DNA of 16,323 nt from an uncultured candidate division Zixibacteria bacterium (GCA_913009765.1 CAJVYT010000045.1:1-16323); one strand, 5' to 3'; numbered from the stretch's first letter, positions 7,430-15,034 are shown. The notes: generated by a model not told the origin, from the sequence alone. Program-made: numbers and translations.

Positions 7430-7519
7430 GTAAATTCTCCTTGTAACGAAAACTTATTCATAATAGAGAATGGTGTTGGAAATTACTATGGAGTTGTAGT
7501 AAATGTGAGGTTTAAGATT

Positions 7520-7543
7520 GTCAGACGAAGACGTCTGCCATGC
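7520..7543. repeat. Palindrome island A, unit 1
   Basis: CAGACG (7522-7527), loop AAGA, CGTCTG (7532-7537). Pairing continues one base out at 7520/7539 after a mismatch. Read on the minus strand the unit opens with GCATGG. A second small hairpin, TGCCA/TGGCA (7536-7540, 7546-7550), overlaps it. Confidence 0.55.
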
Positions 7544-7593
7544 ACTGGCATATAGGATGAAAAGAAAGTGGCAGATATGGGCGATTGCTAATT

Positions 7594-7620
7594 GTCAGGT
7601 CTCGGGAAGACCTGACCTAC
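7594..7620. repeat. Palindrome island A, unit 2
   Basis: Perfect 9-bp arms GTCAGGTCT (7594-7602) and AGACCTGAC (7608-7616) around a 5-base loop. On the minus strand it is headed by GTAGG (7620-7616), the mark shared with other units. Confidence 0.65.
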
Positions 7621-7657
7621 TGAGCTAATCTTAGACTTTACTCAGTTTGTATTTTTG

Positions 7658-7688
7658 TATGGCGGAAATATTTAGCATTTCCGCCATA
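7658..7688. repeat. Palindrome island A, unit 3
   Basis: Perfect 12-bp arms (7658-7669 and 7677-7688) with core GGCGGAAAT/ATTTCCGCC and a 7-base loop. It lies 3 bases from unit 4. No T run follows on either strand, so it is not a typical terminator. Confidence 0.65.
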
Positions 7689-7691
7689 AAT

Positions 7692-7720
7692 GGCAGAACC
7701 ACTAAAGGGTTCTACCCTAC
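7692..7720. repeat. Palindrome island A, unit 4
   Basis: Arms 7692-7700 and 7708-7716 (GGCAGAACC/GGTTCTACC, one mismatch) with a 7-base loop. On the minus strand it is headed by GTAGG (7720-7716). Its centre, ACCACTAAAGGGT, resembles that of unit 6, ACCACAGGGGT. Confidence 0.65.
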
Positions 7721-7785
7721 TCTTTCTTGGAGGTTTTGGAGATGTCTGCTGTTCACAAAAATTAAGTTTATTAGAATTGGATTAT

Positions 7786-8325
7786 CTATGTCGTAGCAGA
7801 AAATTGCTTGGAATCGATAAACAGATATGGTTTCCATAGTTCATCAACTGAATAATGACGCTGAATAAATGTTATAAATGTCGGACGAACCGGTTTTCGT
7901 AATAGTTGCATACCGGCTTTTTCAGGCATCATATTTCCTTTTTTATTGTTGCACTTGGCACAGGAACAAACCAAATTTTCCCAACAGTCTTTTCCACCAA
8001 CTGTTTTCGGAATAATATGATCAACAGTCATAGACCCTTTGGAAGTACCGCAGTATTGACAGGTTTTATGGTCGCGGATTAAAATATTTTTACGAGTCAA
8101 CATAATTCGTTTGAATGGAACATGTTTGTACTGCCATAACCTGATTACCGCAGGAAGTGCGTAATTTTTTCTGACCGTACGAATAGGCGTTCCCTCTTTG
8201 TTAGCAATTATTTCAACCTTACCTTGAAATGAAAGCACTATTGCACGACGAGCCGAACAGACGGTTAAAGGTTCGTAGTTTTGGTTCAGCATTAAAACCG
8301 AACGATTTATTATTGAGCCGTTCAT
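7786..8325 (-). CDS. HNH endonuclease-fold protein
   Basis: Protein of 179 residues ending in an HNH nuclease domain: zinc ligands C89-x2-C92 and C122-x2-C125, the active-site pair D102-H103 in VDHIIPK, N117 in WENLV and the following CNNKKGN. The N-terminal 80 residues (VLMLNQNYEPL, a CSARRAIVL segment, RLWQY) belong to the widespread stand-alone bacterial HNH family that begins the same way; its cellular job is not established to my knowledge. I place the start at the ATG at 8325 behind GGAG with an 8-base spacer, because this gives the family N-terminus; the frame is open 25 codons further but that part is unlike the family. It is isolated, with palindrome islands on both sides and no phage, restriction or transposase gene nearby. 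Substrate, and whether it cuts DNA at all, cannot be told from sequence. Confidence 0.88.
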   Translation of the reverse strand: MNGSIINRSVLMLNQNYEPLTVCSARRAIVLSFQGKVEIIANKEGTPIRTVRKNYALPAVIRLWQYKHVPFKRIMLTRKNILIRDHKTCQYCGTSKGSMTVDHIIPKTVGGKDCWENLVCSCAKCNNKKGNMMPEKAGMQLLRKPVRPTFITFIQRHYSVDELWKPYLFIDSKQFSATT

Positions 8326-8420
8326 ACACGATACTCCATATAAAAAAGTATGCCGGTTGACAAAAGATGCAGGGCTAAGATGTTTCCGGCAATAAAGCAA
8401 GTAAAGCTTTGAAAGTCGAT

Positions 8421-8437
8421 AGGACTTTAAAAGTCCT
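8421..8437. repeat. Palindrome island B, unit 5
   Basis: AGGACTTT (8421-8428), one base, AAAGTCCT (8430-8437). On the minus strand it is headed by CTC and lacks the GTAGG mark, so its membership of the family is the weakest. Confidence 0.45.
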
Positions 8438-8546
8438 GAGATATAAAATGGAACAATTATTGATATTTGTCAATAAGAAAGATGAGGAGTGCTTTCTGAT
8501 TGTCTCAATAAGAGGTTTGTCAACAGTTCCAAAGCTGATATATAGA

Positions 8547-8579
8547 AGCAGGTCGAAACCACAGGGGTTTCGACCTGCT
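8547..8579. repeat. Palindrome island B, unit 6
   Basis: Perfect 14-bp arms, 8547-8560 and 8566-8579 (core GGTCGAAACC/GGTTTCGACC), around a 5-base loop; the longest stem in the window. On the minus strand it opens with GCAGG. Confidence 0.7.
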
Positions 8580-8591
8580 ATTTGTCCGACC

Positions 8592-8619
8592 TAACGACAG
8601 GGAAATACCCTGTCATTAC
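8592..8619. repeat. Palindrome island B, unit 7
   Basis: GACAGGG (8596-8602), a 5-base loop, CCCTGTC (8608-8614). After one mismatch, TAA/TTA extends the stem to 8592/8618. On the minus strand it is headed by GTAATG. Confidence 0.65.
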
Positions 8620-8627
8620 AAATATTA

Positions 8628-8651
8628 GGTTCAGGCATGCCAGAACCCTAC
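8628..8651. repeat. Palindrome island B, unit 8
   Basis: A 20-base near-perfect palindrome (8628-8647), GGTTC and GAACC arms around GGCATGCC with one mismatched pair (8633/8642). On the minus strand it is headed by GTAGG (8651-8647). It lies 13 bases past the stop codon of the PdxJ-like gene. Confidence 0.65.
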
Positions 8652-8664
8652 AATTCTTATAAGC

Positions 8665-9380
8665 TTATTTTTTCAACAGCCCCAGCATATCATCAACTGC
8701 TTGCTTCAAACCCAACAACAGAGCTTTTGAAACTATCGCATCGCCAATTATAAACGATTGAAACAACTGCAATTCAACTAATGGTTTGATATTTTTATAA
8801 TGCAGCCCTCTCACACCATACAGCGAAAGACTATGCCTTACCGCCGACTGAGCAGCTTTGTCAATTTTATCAAGTTCTGACTGAGCATCTTCAATTGTTC
8901 GTGCTTCAGAATAACCTGCACAATTCAGAACAACAACCGATGCGTTCGCTTTTGCAGCACCTTTAATTTCGTCAGGTTCCGGTTCCACAAAATAACCGAC
9001 TTCAATACCTACCGCATTTAATTTGTTCGTAATAGTTCGATAATCAACCGGAGCAGAGTTAAAATCAATCGGCGACAACAGAGAATCCGAATCGGCATGA
9101 TCAGCGGAAAAAATAACAGTATGAGGTTTGATTTCTATGATTTTTTCAATTGCTTCTTCTGATGGCGGTGTTTAATAATTAGTTTTGATTTTACTATACC
9201 TTTTAATAAATATAAATCACGCTCTCGAATATATTTTCTATCACGACGAAACTGCACCAATACCGCATCAACACCATATAATTCACCAAGCATTGCAAGT
9301 TGTGAAGGGTCCGGTTCATTTTGTCTTGATGCTGATCGAAGCACCGCTGCCATATCTACATTAAAAGTCAATAACGACAT
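8665..9380 (-). pseudogene. PdxJ-like gene, frameshifted and lacking catalytic residues
   Basis: The 238 codons match pyridoxine 5-phosphate synthase (PdxJ) in length and overall layout, but in two frames. The N-terminal part (9380-9135) carries NVDMAAVLR and the RRDRKYIRERD segment; the C-terminal part (from about 9171 to 8665) carries IEIKPH, VEPEPDEIKGAA, AGYSEART and the GLHYKNIK to IIGDAIVSKALLLGL stretch. One missing base in the AAA at 9173-9171 explains the break. Against E. coli PdxJ almost all active-site positions differ: NIDH is NVDM, HLRED is QFRRD, NLEMA is IIKTPP, TTEGG is LSPID, and GHGL is VRGL. The start ATG at 9380 has AAGGA 7 bases upstream, and rsmA ends 48 bases before. 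It could be a decaying gene, or a TIM-barrel paralogue with a new role plus a sequencing slip. I would not credit it with vitamin B6 synthesis. Confidence 0.75.
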
Positions 9381-9428
9381 AAAATATTCCTTTATATTAT
9401 TTCACAAAAGATGTGAGACAAATTTGTA

Positions 9429-10232
9429 TTAGTTCTTATACGGTAGGATATTACGAAGGACGAACAAATTAGTCAATTTTAAAAAGTTTTCTAATGAGAT
9501 TTGTTCGGCACGAACTTTATCAGATAATCCGCATTCTTCTAAAAGTGATATATTTTCATCAGATTTAGGTATCAATGATAAAGTAAGATTATTAAGAAGC
9601 GTTTTGCGACGCTGTGAAAACGCCGCTCTAACAACCTGCTCAAAAATATCAGGATATTTGACATTAATGTTTTGTCTTGGGATTAATTTTACAAGTGATG
9701 ACTCCACTTTTGGTGGAGGAGAGAAATGTTTTGGTGCTATATGAAAAAGCAGTTCTACATCAAAATAAAGCTGTGTAAAAATCGCCAGAGGTGACCAATC
9801 TTTGCTGGCGGGTTGTGCTGAAAGCCGTAGGGCAACTTCTTTTTGTGTCATAAAATAACCTGCTTGAACATCTTTATGACGTTTGCACACCCATTCTACC
9901 ACAGGAGTTGTAATATTATATGGAAGATTACCAACCAGAATATAATTTTTAAAATCAGGTTCGTATTTCAAAAAATCTTGATTAATTATTTCCACATTTG
10001 GAAATTTTGATAAGAGTTTCGTAAGATACCCTATCAAGTCATTATCAAACTCAATCGCCGTGATAGTTGCTTGTGATTCAGCAAGAGGCAAAGTAATTGC
10101 TCCACGACCGGCACCTATTTCAATAATACGATCTTGCTCCTGTGGGTGAACAGCATCTATAATTTTTTGAATAATATCTTGAGATTTTAAAAAATTCTGT
10201 CCTAATCTTTTTTTGGCATGGTAGCCGGACAT
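9429..10232 (-). CDS. rsmA: 16S rRNA dimethyladenosine transferase
   Basis: Also known as KsgA. It dimethylates two adjacent adenosines near the 3' end of 16S rRNA during small-subunit assembly, using S-adenosylmethionine. The 267 residues show the KKRLGQNFL start (residues 7-15), SAM motif I EIGAGRG (38-44), the acidic residue of motif II in IEFD (near 61), and the catalytic NLPY (102-105). The C-terminal part contains RAAFSQRRKTLLNNL, which contacts RNA in this family. Length is normal. It starts 3 bases after the tatD stop, so it belongs to the metG-tatD-rsmA run, an order found in several phyla. Confidence 0.96.
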   Translation of the reverse strand: MSGYHAKKRLGQNFLKSQDIIQKIIDAVHPQEQDRIIEIGAGRGAITLPLAESQATITAIEFDNDLIGYLTKLLSKFPNVEIINQDFLKYEPDFKNYILVGNLPYNITTPVVEWVCKRHKDVQAGYFMTQKEVALRLSAQPASKDWSPLAIFTQLYFDVELLFHIAPKHFSPPPKVESSLVKLIPRQNINVKYPDIFEQVVRAAFSQRRKTLLNNLTLSLIPKSDENISLLEECGLSDKVRAEQISLENFLKLTNLFVLRNILPYKN

Positions 10233-10235
10233 AAT

Positions 10236-11012
10236 TTAATCTCCGAATGTTTCTACAAGTTTGAAAAGTTTCTGCACCGTTCGGTCAACAGTTTTTTCAA
10301 CTTCGGTCACATCAATCTGTTTGAGTTCAGCAAGATGCCGGTAAACATATTTCACAAGAGCCGGACGATTTGTTTTTCCTCTATACGGCACAGGTGTTAA
10401 AAATGGAGCATCGGTTTCTAAAATAATTTTTTCAAGAGGGACTTCACGGGCAACATCTGCCATCGTTGCTTTTTTATATGTAATAATACCGCCTACTGAA
10501 ATAACAAACCCTAAATCAAAAACTTTTTGTGCCTCTTCAACTGTTCCGGGAAAACAATGAAATACACCGCCCGGTATATCAAAGGCGTAGTCTTTGACAA
10601 TAGCATATGTATCATCAAACGCCTCGCGAGTATGAATCACAATAGGAAGCTTCACCTCCGCTGCCATTTCAAGCTGCTGTTTGAAAACTTTCCTCTGAAC
10701 ATCTCGAGGTGAATGGTCACGATAATAATCAAGCCCAATTTCACCAATAGCGACGACTTTTTTTTCTGTTGCTAACTCTTTTATCTCTGTAAGAACTTTG
10801 TCGTTTGAATGTTTGGCATCGCTGGGATGAATTCCTACTACTGCAAAAACTGAATCAAACTGTTCGGAATACTCAACTGACTGTGCTGATGATTTTAAAT
10901 CTGTTCCGATATTAATAATAGTATGTACACCGTTATCAACAGCATTTGTAACAATATCAGCAACAGAACCTGACTTTTCAATATAATTCAGATGGCAATG
11001 CGAGTCTATCAT
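10236..11012 (-). CDS. tatD: TatD-family metal-dependent DNase
   Basis: Cytoplasmic two-metal hydrolase of the TatD family, with 3'-5' exonuclease or DNA-repair roles shown for some members. All expected metal ligands are present in its 258 residues: H5 and H7 (DSHCH), E91 (GEIGLDYYRD), H127 (VIHTRE), H152 (VFHCFPG) and D201 (LETDAPFL). Length is typical. Its ATG overlaps the metG stop (TGATG), indicating translational coupling, and rsmA follows after 3 bases. The family is often linked to metG and ksgA, as here, so the biological role could concern RNA or DNA quality control; this last point is inference. Confidence 0.95.
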   Translation of the reverse strand: MIDSHCHLNYIEKSGSVADIVTNAVDNGVHTIINIGTDLKSSAQSVEYSEQFDSVFAVVGIHPSDAKHSNDKVLTEIKELATEKKVVAIGEIGLDYYRDHSPRDVQRKVFKQQLEMAAEVKLPIVIHTREAFDDTYAIVKDYAFDIPGGVFHCFPGTVEEAQKVFDLGFVISVGGIITYKKATMADVAREVPLEKIILETDAPFLTPVPYRGKTNRPALVKYVYRHLAELKQIDVTEVEKTVDRTVQKLFKLVETFGD

Positions 11013-12928
11013 CAGCTGACTTTGGCACCTGCCGGAAGTTCATCCGATGGAGTGAGAAGAGTCAGTTTTTTACCTTTTTTAGCAGCTAAAAGCATCCCAT
11101 TAGATTCAATACCACGAATGACAGCGGGTTTTAAATTGGCAACCAAAATAACTTTCATCCCTTTAATTTTTTCAGGAGGATAATACTCGGCAACTCCCGC
11201 AACAACCTGACGGGTTTCAGAACCAACATTTACTTGCAGCTTTAACAAACGGTCGGCACCTTCAACTTTTTCAGCCTCTAACACCTCGGCAACAACTAAT
11301 TTTACTTTGGCAAAATCTGAAATGTCTATTAAGTTATCGTCATTTTGTTTTGCAGATTCTTTTTTCTTTTTCTCTATCGCTTTTGTATCTATGCGTGGGA
11401 AAATAGAATCTTCAATTTGCACAGAAGCACCCGGTTTCAAATCAAAAAACGTGTTAGCACTCTCAAGAGTTATGGTAGAATCATCTAAAGAAAAAACATT
11501 TCTCACTTCACGCATCTTGTTTGGCATGATTGGAAAAAGCACAATAGAAACTATTCGGATAACTTCAGCACAGGCATACAAAACTCCGCCTGCTTCTTCA
11601 AGCTTTCCATCTTTGACAAGTTTCCAAGGTGCTTTATCATTAAAATATTTATTAGTAAAACGAACGAGATCAATCGCTTCATCGATAGCTTTTGAAAGTC
11701 TAAAGTGTTTAATATGAGCATAGGCAGCATTTGGCACAGGTTCTGTTTTTTCCATCAGTTCAATAATCTCTTTAGCATTTCTATTTGGACTGGGAATCTT
11801 CCCATCAAAATTAACAATAATCATTTTAGCAACTCGTGAGACTAAATTACCAAGGTCATTTGCTAAATCGGAATTATATTTTATAGCAAAACGTTTTGCC
11901 TGCACATCACCGTCGACACCAAAAGGAAATTGTGTTAAAAGCAAATATCTGGCACCATCAACACCAAATTGTTCAACAATCTTATTGGGATCAATTGTGT
12001 TTCCAAGAGTTTTTGACATTTTCTCACCGTCTACTGTAAAAAAGCCATGCAAATACAAAGTATCAGGAAGTTTTTCACCCGCTGCTAAAAGCATAGCCGG
12101 CCATAAGAGACAATGAAATTTTAAAATATCTTTTGCCATAAGATGTACAACTTCAGCATCTGTCCACCACTTTTTAAATGTCTCTACATCGTCTCCATAG
12201 CCAATAGCCGAGATATAATTTGATAGAGCATCAACCCAAACATAGGCAACCTGATTTTTGTCAAATGGGATAGGAACCCCCCACTTTACTCTTTCGCGCG
12301 AGAGAGAAAAGTCTGGAATATCTTGGTTAATAAGTCCCAACACTTCACGTTTACGTTCTTCAGGTAAAATCTGCAATTCATCCGATTCAATCAGCTCTTT
12401 TATCTTTGGCAAGAATGCTGATAGCCTAATAAAATAATTTCTTTCTTTGAGAGCTTCCGGTTTTACTTTATGGTCAGGACAAAGCCCATCGACTAAATCT
12501 TTTTCTGTTATAAATTTTTCACAACCAGTACAATAGAGACCCTCGTAATCATCTGAATAAACGACATCTTGCCCGTCATCTGTTTTAGCATTACGCATTA
12601 CATCCAATATTTTCCAGACTGCTTTTTTATGTCGTTCCGATGTTGTCCTAATAAAATAATCATTTTGGATATTTAATTTTTTTAATATATTTTTAAAAGA
12701 AACAACAATATTATCACAGAACTCAATTTCTGAAAGCCCCGCTTTGGCAGCGGCTTCGGCAACTTTGTTTCCATGTTCATCAGTACCTGTTAAAAAGAAA
12801 ACATCACGACCTGCCAGTTTATGAAACCGAGCTATCATATCCACAGCAATTGAAGTATATGCATGACCTATATGAGGTACATCATTTATATAATAAATTG
12901 GGGTCGTTATATAAAGTGGTTTTACCAA
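11012..12928 (-). CDS. metG: Methionyl-tRNA synthetase with C-terminal tRNA-binding domain
   Basis: Charges initiator and elongator tRNA-Met. The 638 residues contain HIGH (19-22), a zinc knuckle with C133, C136, C150 and H153, KMSKT near 303-307, an anticodon-binding helical domain, and from about residue 537 a C-terminal OB-fold domain of the Trbp111/EMAP type (KVKLVVAEV to SNGMLLAA), which helps dimerisation and tRNA binding. The start is TTG at 12928: GGAG at 12938-12935 sits 6 bases upstream, the protein begins with the family's YITTPIYYIND, and the next methionine is too late. The stop overlaps the tatD start by one base. Confidence 0.96.
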   Translation of the reverse strand: MVKPLYITTPIYYINDVPHIGHAYTSIAVDMIARFHKLAGRDVFFLTGTDEHGNKVAEAAAKAGLSEIEFCDNIVVSFKNILKKLNIQNDYFIRTTSERHKKAVWKILDVMRNAKTDDGQDVVYSDDYEGLYCTGCEKFITEKDLVDGLCPDHKVKPEALKERNYFIRLSAFLPKIKELIESDELQILPEERKREVLGLINQDIPDFSLSRERVKWGVPIPFDKNQVAYVWVDALSNYISAIGYGDDVETFKKWWTDAEVVHLMAKDILKFHCLLWPAMLLAAGEKLPDTLYLHGFFTVDGEKMSKTLGNTIDPNKIVEQFGVDGARYLLLTQFPFGVDGDVQAKRFAIKYNSDLANDLGNLVSRVAKMIIVNFDGKIPSPNRNAKEIIELMEKTEPVPNAAYAHIKHFRLSKAIDEAIDLVRFTNKYFNDKAPWKLVKDGKLEEAGGVLYACAEVIRIVSIVLFPIMPNKMREVRNVFSLDDSTITLESANTFFDLKPGASVQIEDSIFPRIDTKAIEKKKKESAKQNDDNLIDISDFAKVKLVVAEVLEAEKVEGADRLLKLQVNVGSETRQVVAGVAEYYPPEKIKGMKVILVANLKPAVIRGIESNGMLLAAKKGKKLTLLTPSDELPAGAKVS

Positions 12929-12952
12929 AATTATCTCCAGTTCATGATGATT

Positions 12953-13858
12953 TTAATTATTGGAATCATCAAGTTTTTTTATGTCGTCAGTACTGATTTC
13001 ACCTTCATCAATTTCATCTAAACGTGATTTTTCAATTGAGGAATTGTCTCTGTCTGCATTATCAATATTTACAATATCTTCTGATGAAGAACGAATAAAA
13101 ACACCTTCACTGTTACGAATAATGGCTTCTTCGTTAAAAATATCAATACGTGTAATAACACCATCACCGTTTTTCGTCTTTACTTTTGTTCCCGGCTGCG
13201 GAAACTTACCTTTGACAGAGTAATACGTTTCGGTTTCATATCTCAAACAGCAGAGCAGTCGCCCGCAATTTCCTGAAATTTTAGATGGGTTCAATGGTAA
13301 GTCTTGATCACGGGCATGTTGCGTAGAAATTGGTTTAAAAACATTTATAAAAGTATTACAGCATTGTTGTAAACCGCAAATACCAATACCGCCAATACGA
13401 CGTGCTTCATCTCGAACTCCAATCTGCCTTAGTTCAATACGGGTTTTGTATCGAGATGCAAGTTCTTTTACCAATTCTCTAAAATCAACTCGATGATCGG
13501 CAGTAAAAAACACTGTCATTTTATTACCGTCAAATTGCCATTCTATATCGACAATTTTCATTTTTAAATTGTATTTTTTGATCATCTCTAAAATTTCAGT
13601 TTTATTCTCAATCTCTTTTTTCTGCAGAGAATCAAACTTTTCAAGATCAGAATTAGATGCGGGTCTTAATATTGAGCGAGGCTTTTGAGTCTCCGTAAAA
13701 TTCAACTCAACATTAACTTTTTTTGAAATAGTGCCTATATCTTCACCCCGTTCTGCTTGAAGGATGACAAGTTCAGAAAGATTTAAAGAATGGTAATATG
13801 TATTGTAGAAGTACTCTTTACGTGAGCCTTTAAATTCTACTAAATAAATTTCAGCCAA
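12953..13858 (-). CDS. ricT: PSP1-domain protein, RicT/YaaT family
   Basis: Homologue of Bacillus YaaT/RicT, part of an iron-sulphur-containing complex that adjusts RNase Y activity there; the partners YlbF and YmcA are not in this window. The PSP1 domain (about residues 50-215) has the family's cysteine sets: C161, C166 and C167 in ICGLQQCCNTF, and C198, C203 and C204 in NCGRLLCCLRYE, with DQDLPLNPSKISG between. These are the likely cluster ligands. A conserved PGTKVKTKNGDG segment follows, then an acidic Ser/Asp-rich tail of about 40 residues. The start is TTG at 13858, with an exact AAGGAG 6 bases upstream (13870-13865). It sits between holB and metG, as its homologues often do. In a non-Bacillus organism its target is uncertain. 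Confidence 0.9.
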   Translation of the reverse strand: MAEIYLVEFKGSRKEYFYNTYYHSLNLSELVILQAERGEDIGTISKKVNVELNFTETQKPRSILRPASNSDLEKFDSLQKKEIENKTEILEMIKKYNLKMKIVDIEWQFDGNKMTVFFTADHRVDFRELVKELASRYKTRIELRQIGVRDEARRIGGIGICGLQQCCNTFINVFKPISTQHARDQDLPLNPSKISGNCGRLLCCLRYETETYYSVKGKFPQPGTKVKTKNGDGVITRIDIFNEEAIIRNSEGVFIRSSSEDIVNIDNADRDNSSIEKSRLDEIDEGEISTDDIKKLDDSNN

Positions 13859-13894
13859 TTATAACTCCTTAATAAAACTGAGTTTCTCTTAATT

Positions 13895-15034
13895 CTACAT
13901 TGCGTGAATATGTGCTTTTAGTTTAAGCCCCAAAGCCATCAATGCCCCCTGAATATGCACATTACGTTCTAAATCAGCAAGGGTAATTTTTATTGCCTCT
14001 GCCATTTGCAAAGATAATTCTGATGATTTAAAAAATGATGCTAATTCCTTAATTTCTGAATCAAAATCAATATTAAATATTTCATTCTCATCTTGCATAA
14101 CAGCAAAATTAGCAGAATCGCGAATCAACATCTGCCATAGCCTCAGCATTGCCAATGTCTCAGAACGATCCCTAAGATTGAGCAAATCATTCATATATGC
14201 TAAAATATCAGCACCCGACTCATTAAAAAGTGATTTGAAAATCAAAAAATAAACAGAACGACGATTATTCTCCTCTTTTCCAATTGATTCCAAATATACA
14301 AGTGCCTGCCCGATAGAACCATCTGAAATTTTTGAAAGTAAAGATGCTTGGTAGTCTGTTATATCAAAATTATCTATTAAATATTCTTTGATATGTTCAG
14401 AGCTAACCATAGGGATTTTGATTTTCTGCGACCTTGATTGAATTGTCGGCAAGAGCGAATCCGGTTTGTCGGCAATAAGTATAATCACAGTATCAGCCGG
14501 AGGTTCTTCAATCATTTTAAGAAGTGCATCAGCAGAATCTTTTCTCATTTGTTCCATTTTATAAAAAAGAACCACCCTAATTTGACCTTTATCATGTCTG
14601 AGGGCTAATTTCTTTTTTATTTCTCGAGCCAAAGAAATTGGGATATTCGTAGTCTTAGCAGAGGTAAGCAAAGTATACGGTTCTTTCTTCTTAAGCTGGA
14701 TAGCCTCAAGTGTAAAATCAATCGCTTTATCTAATTTATTTTCATGAGGAGGAATAGGCAAAACTATTTTAAGAACATCAAAATTAAGATTGAAAATATG
14801 AACACAGTTGCTGCAGCTGCCGCACGGTTTAAACACAGAGTTTTCCTCTATGACAGATTCGCAATTGAGTAATGCGGTAAAAGCAACCGCATGCAGCCAC
14901 CGTCCGCTTCCCTCTTTACCGTAGAGAAGATATGTTGATGAAGTCTTCTTCTGTTTAAAAGCACCCGAAAGAATATTCCATGCTTTTGATGTGTATATAC
15001 ATTTATCTAAATGATTCAATCTGTATCCATTCAA
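13895..15034 (-). CDS. holB: DNA polymerase III delta-prime subunit
   Basis: AAA+ clamp-loader subunit of the replicative polymerase. The 379 residues show a P-loop region GKEGSGRW (39-46) in which the usual lysine is arginine, a zinc module C58, C71, C74, C77, the segment KDSADALLKMIEEPP (165-179) typical of clamp-loader subunits, and SRS (200-202) where DnaX has SRC. A degenerate P-loop fits delta-prime, which does not hydrolyse ATP, better than DnaX. The start is uncertain. The longest frame begins with TTG at 15034, inside the end of the upstream gene. A second TTG at 15019, with GGA six bases before it, is equally good and trims only five residues. Overlap with the upstream gene is 32 or 17 bases. 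ricT follows after 36 bases. Confidence 0.88.
   Translation of the reverse strand: MNGYRLNHLDKCIYTSKAWNILSGAFKQKKTSSTYLLYGKEGSGRWLHAVAFTALLNCESVIEENSVFKPCGSCSNCVHIFNLNFDVLKIVLPIPPHENKLDKAIDFTLEAIQLKKKEPYTLLTSAKTTNIPISLAREIKKKLALRHDKGQIRVVLFYKMEQMRKDSADALLKMIEEPPADTVIILIADKPDSLLPTIQSRSQKIKIPMVSSEHIKEYLIDNFDITDYQASLLSKISDGSIGQALVYLESIGKEENNRRSVYFLIFKSLFNESGADILAYMNDLLNLRDRSETLAMLRLWQMLIRDSANFAVMQDENEIFNIDFDSEIKELASFFKSSELSLQMAEAIKITLADLERNVHIQGALMALGLKLKAHIHAM

Larger units (their letters stand above)
6955..7785. other. Gene-poor stretch between trpS and the HNH gene
   Basis: Apart from the trpS promoter, I see no convincing gene in these 831 bases. From right to left it holds palindrome island A (7520-7720), an AT-rich spacer, a strong hairpin at 7377-7399 lying in a possible short reading frame, a hairpin at 7228-7246, and a relatively GC-rich patch at 7105-7180. 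The patch combines TGCCC and GGGCA arms (7113-7117, 7136-7140) with CTCTT and AAGAG arms (7165-7169, 7172-7176). The 7105-7260 part reads like the remains of one or more dispersed repeats. That is my inference from its texture, because no second copy lies in the window. The minus-strand frame at 7189-7461 is open for 90 codons but shows no recognisable domain and crosses the hairpins. Confidence 0.6.
8326..8664. other. Intergenic stretch with palindrome island B
   Basis: Between the HNH start and the end of the PdxJ-like gene I see four palindromic units (8421-8651) and no convincing gene. A plus-strand frame at 8409-8594 is open for 61 codons but runs through two of the palindromes and has no ribosome site. 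The HNH promoter should lie in 8326-8400. TTGTCA (8361-8356 on the minus strand) is a possible -35 box, but the matching -10 (TATATG or TATGGA) would overlap the ribosome site, so I do not call it. Confidence 0.6.

Noticed and set aside
7189..7461. Minus-strand open frame of 90 codons
   Set aside because: It has no recognised domain, crosses two hairpins and a repeat-like patch, and overlaps a better-initiated short frame.
7658..7688. Rho-independent terminator for the HNH gene
   Set aside because: The stem is strong but no T run follows on the minus strand, and it belongs with the neighbouring palindromes.
8409..8594. Plus-strand open frame of 61 codons
   Set aside because: It runs through two palindromes, has no ribosome site, and its composition reflects the palindromes.
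7520..8651. CRISPR array
   Set aside because: The inverted repeats differ from one another, spacing is irregular, there are no direct repeats of constant length and no cas genes.
9402..9416. TCACA-N5-TGTGA inverted repeat between rsmA and the PdxJ-like gene as a second CRP-like site
   Set aside because: The half-sites are in the opposite order and the spacer is 5, so it does not match the CRP/FNR layout. It is a weak 5-bp stem.
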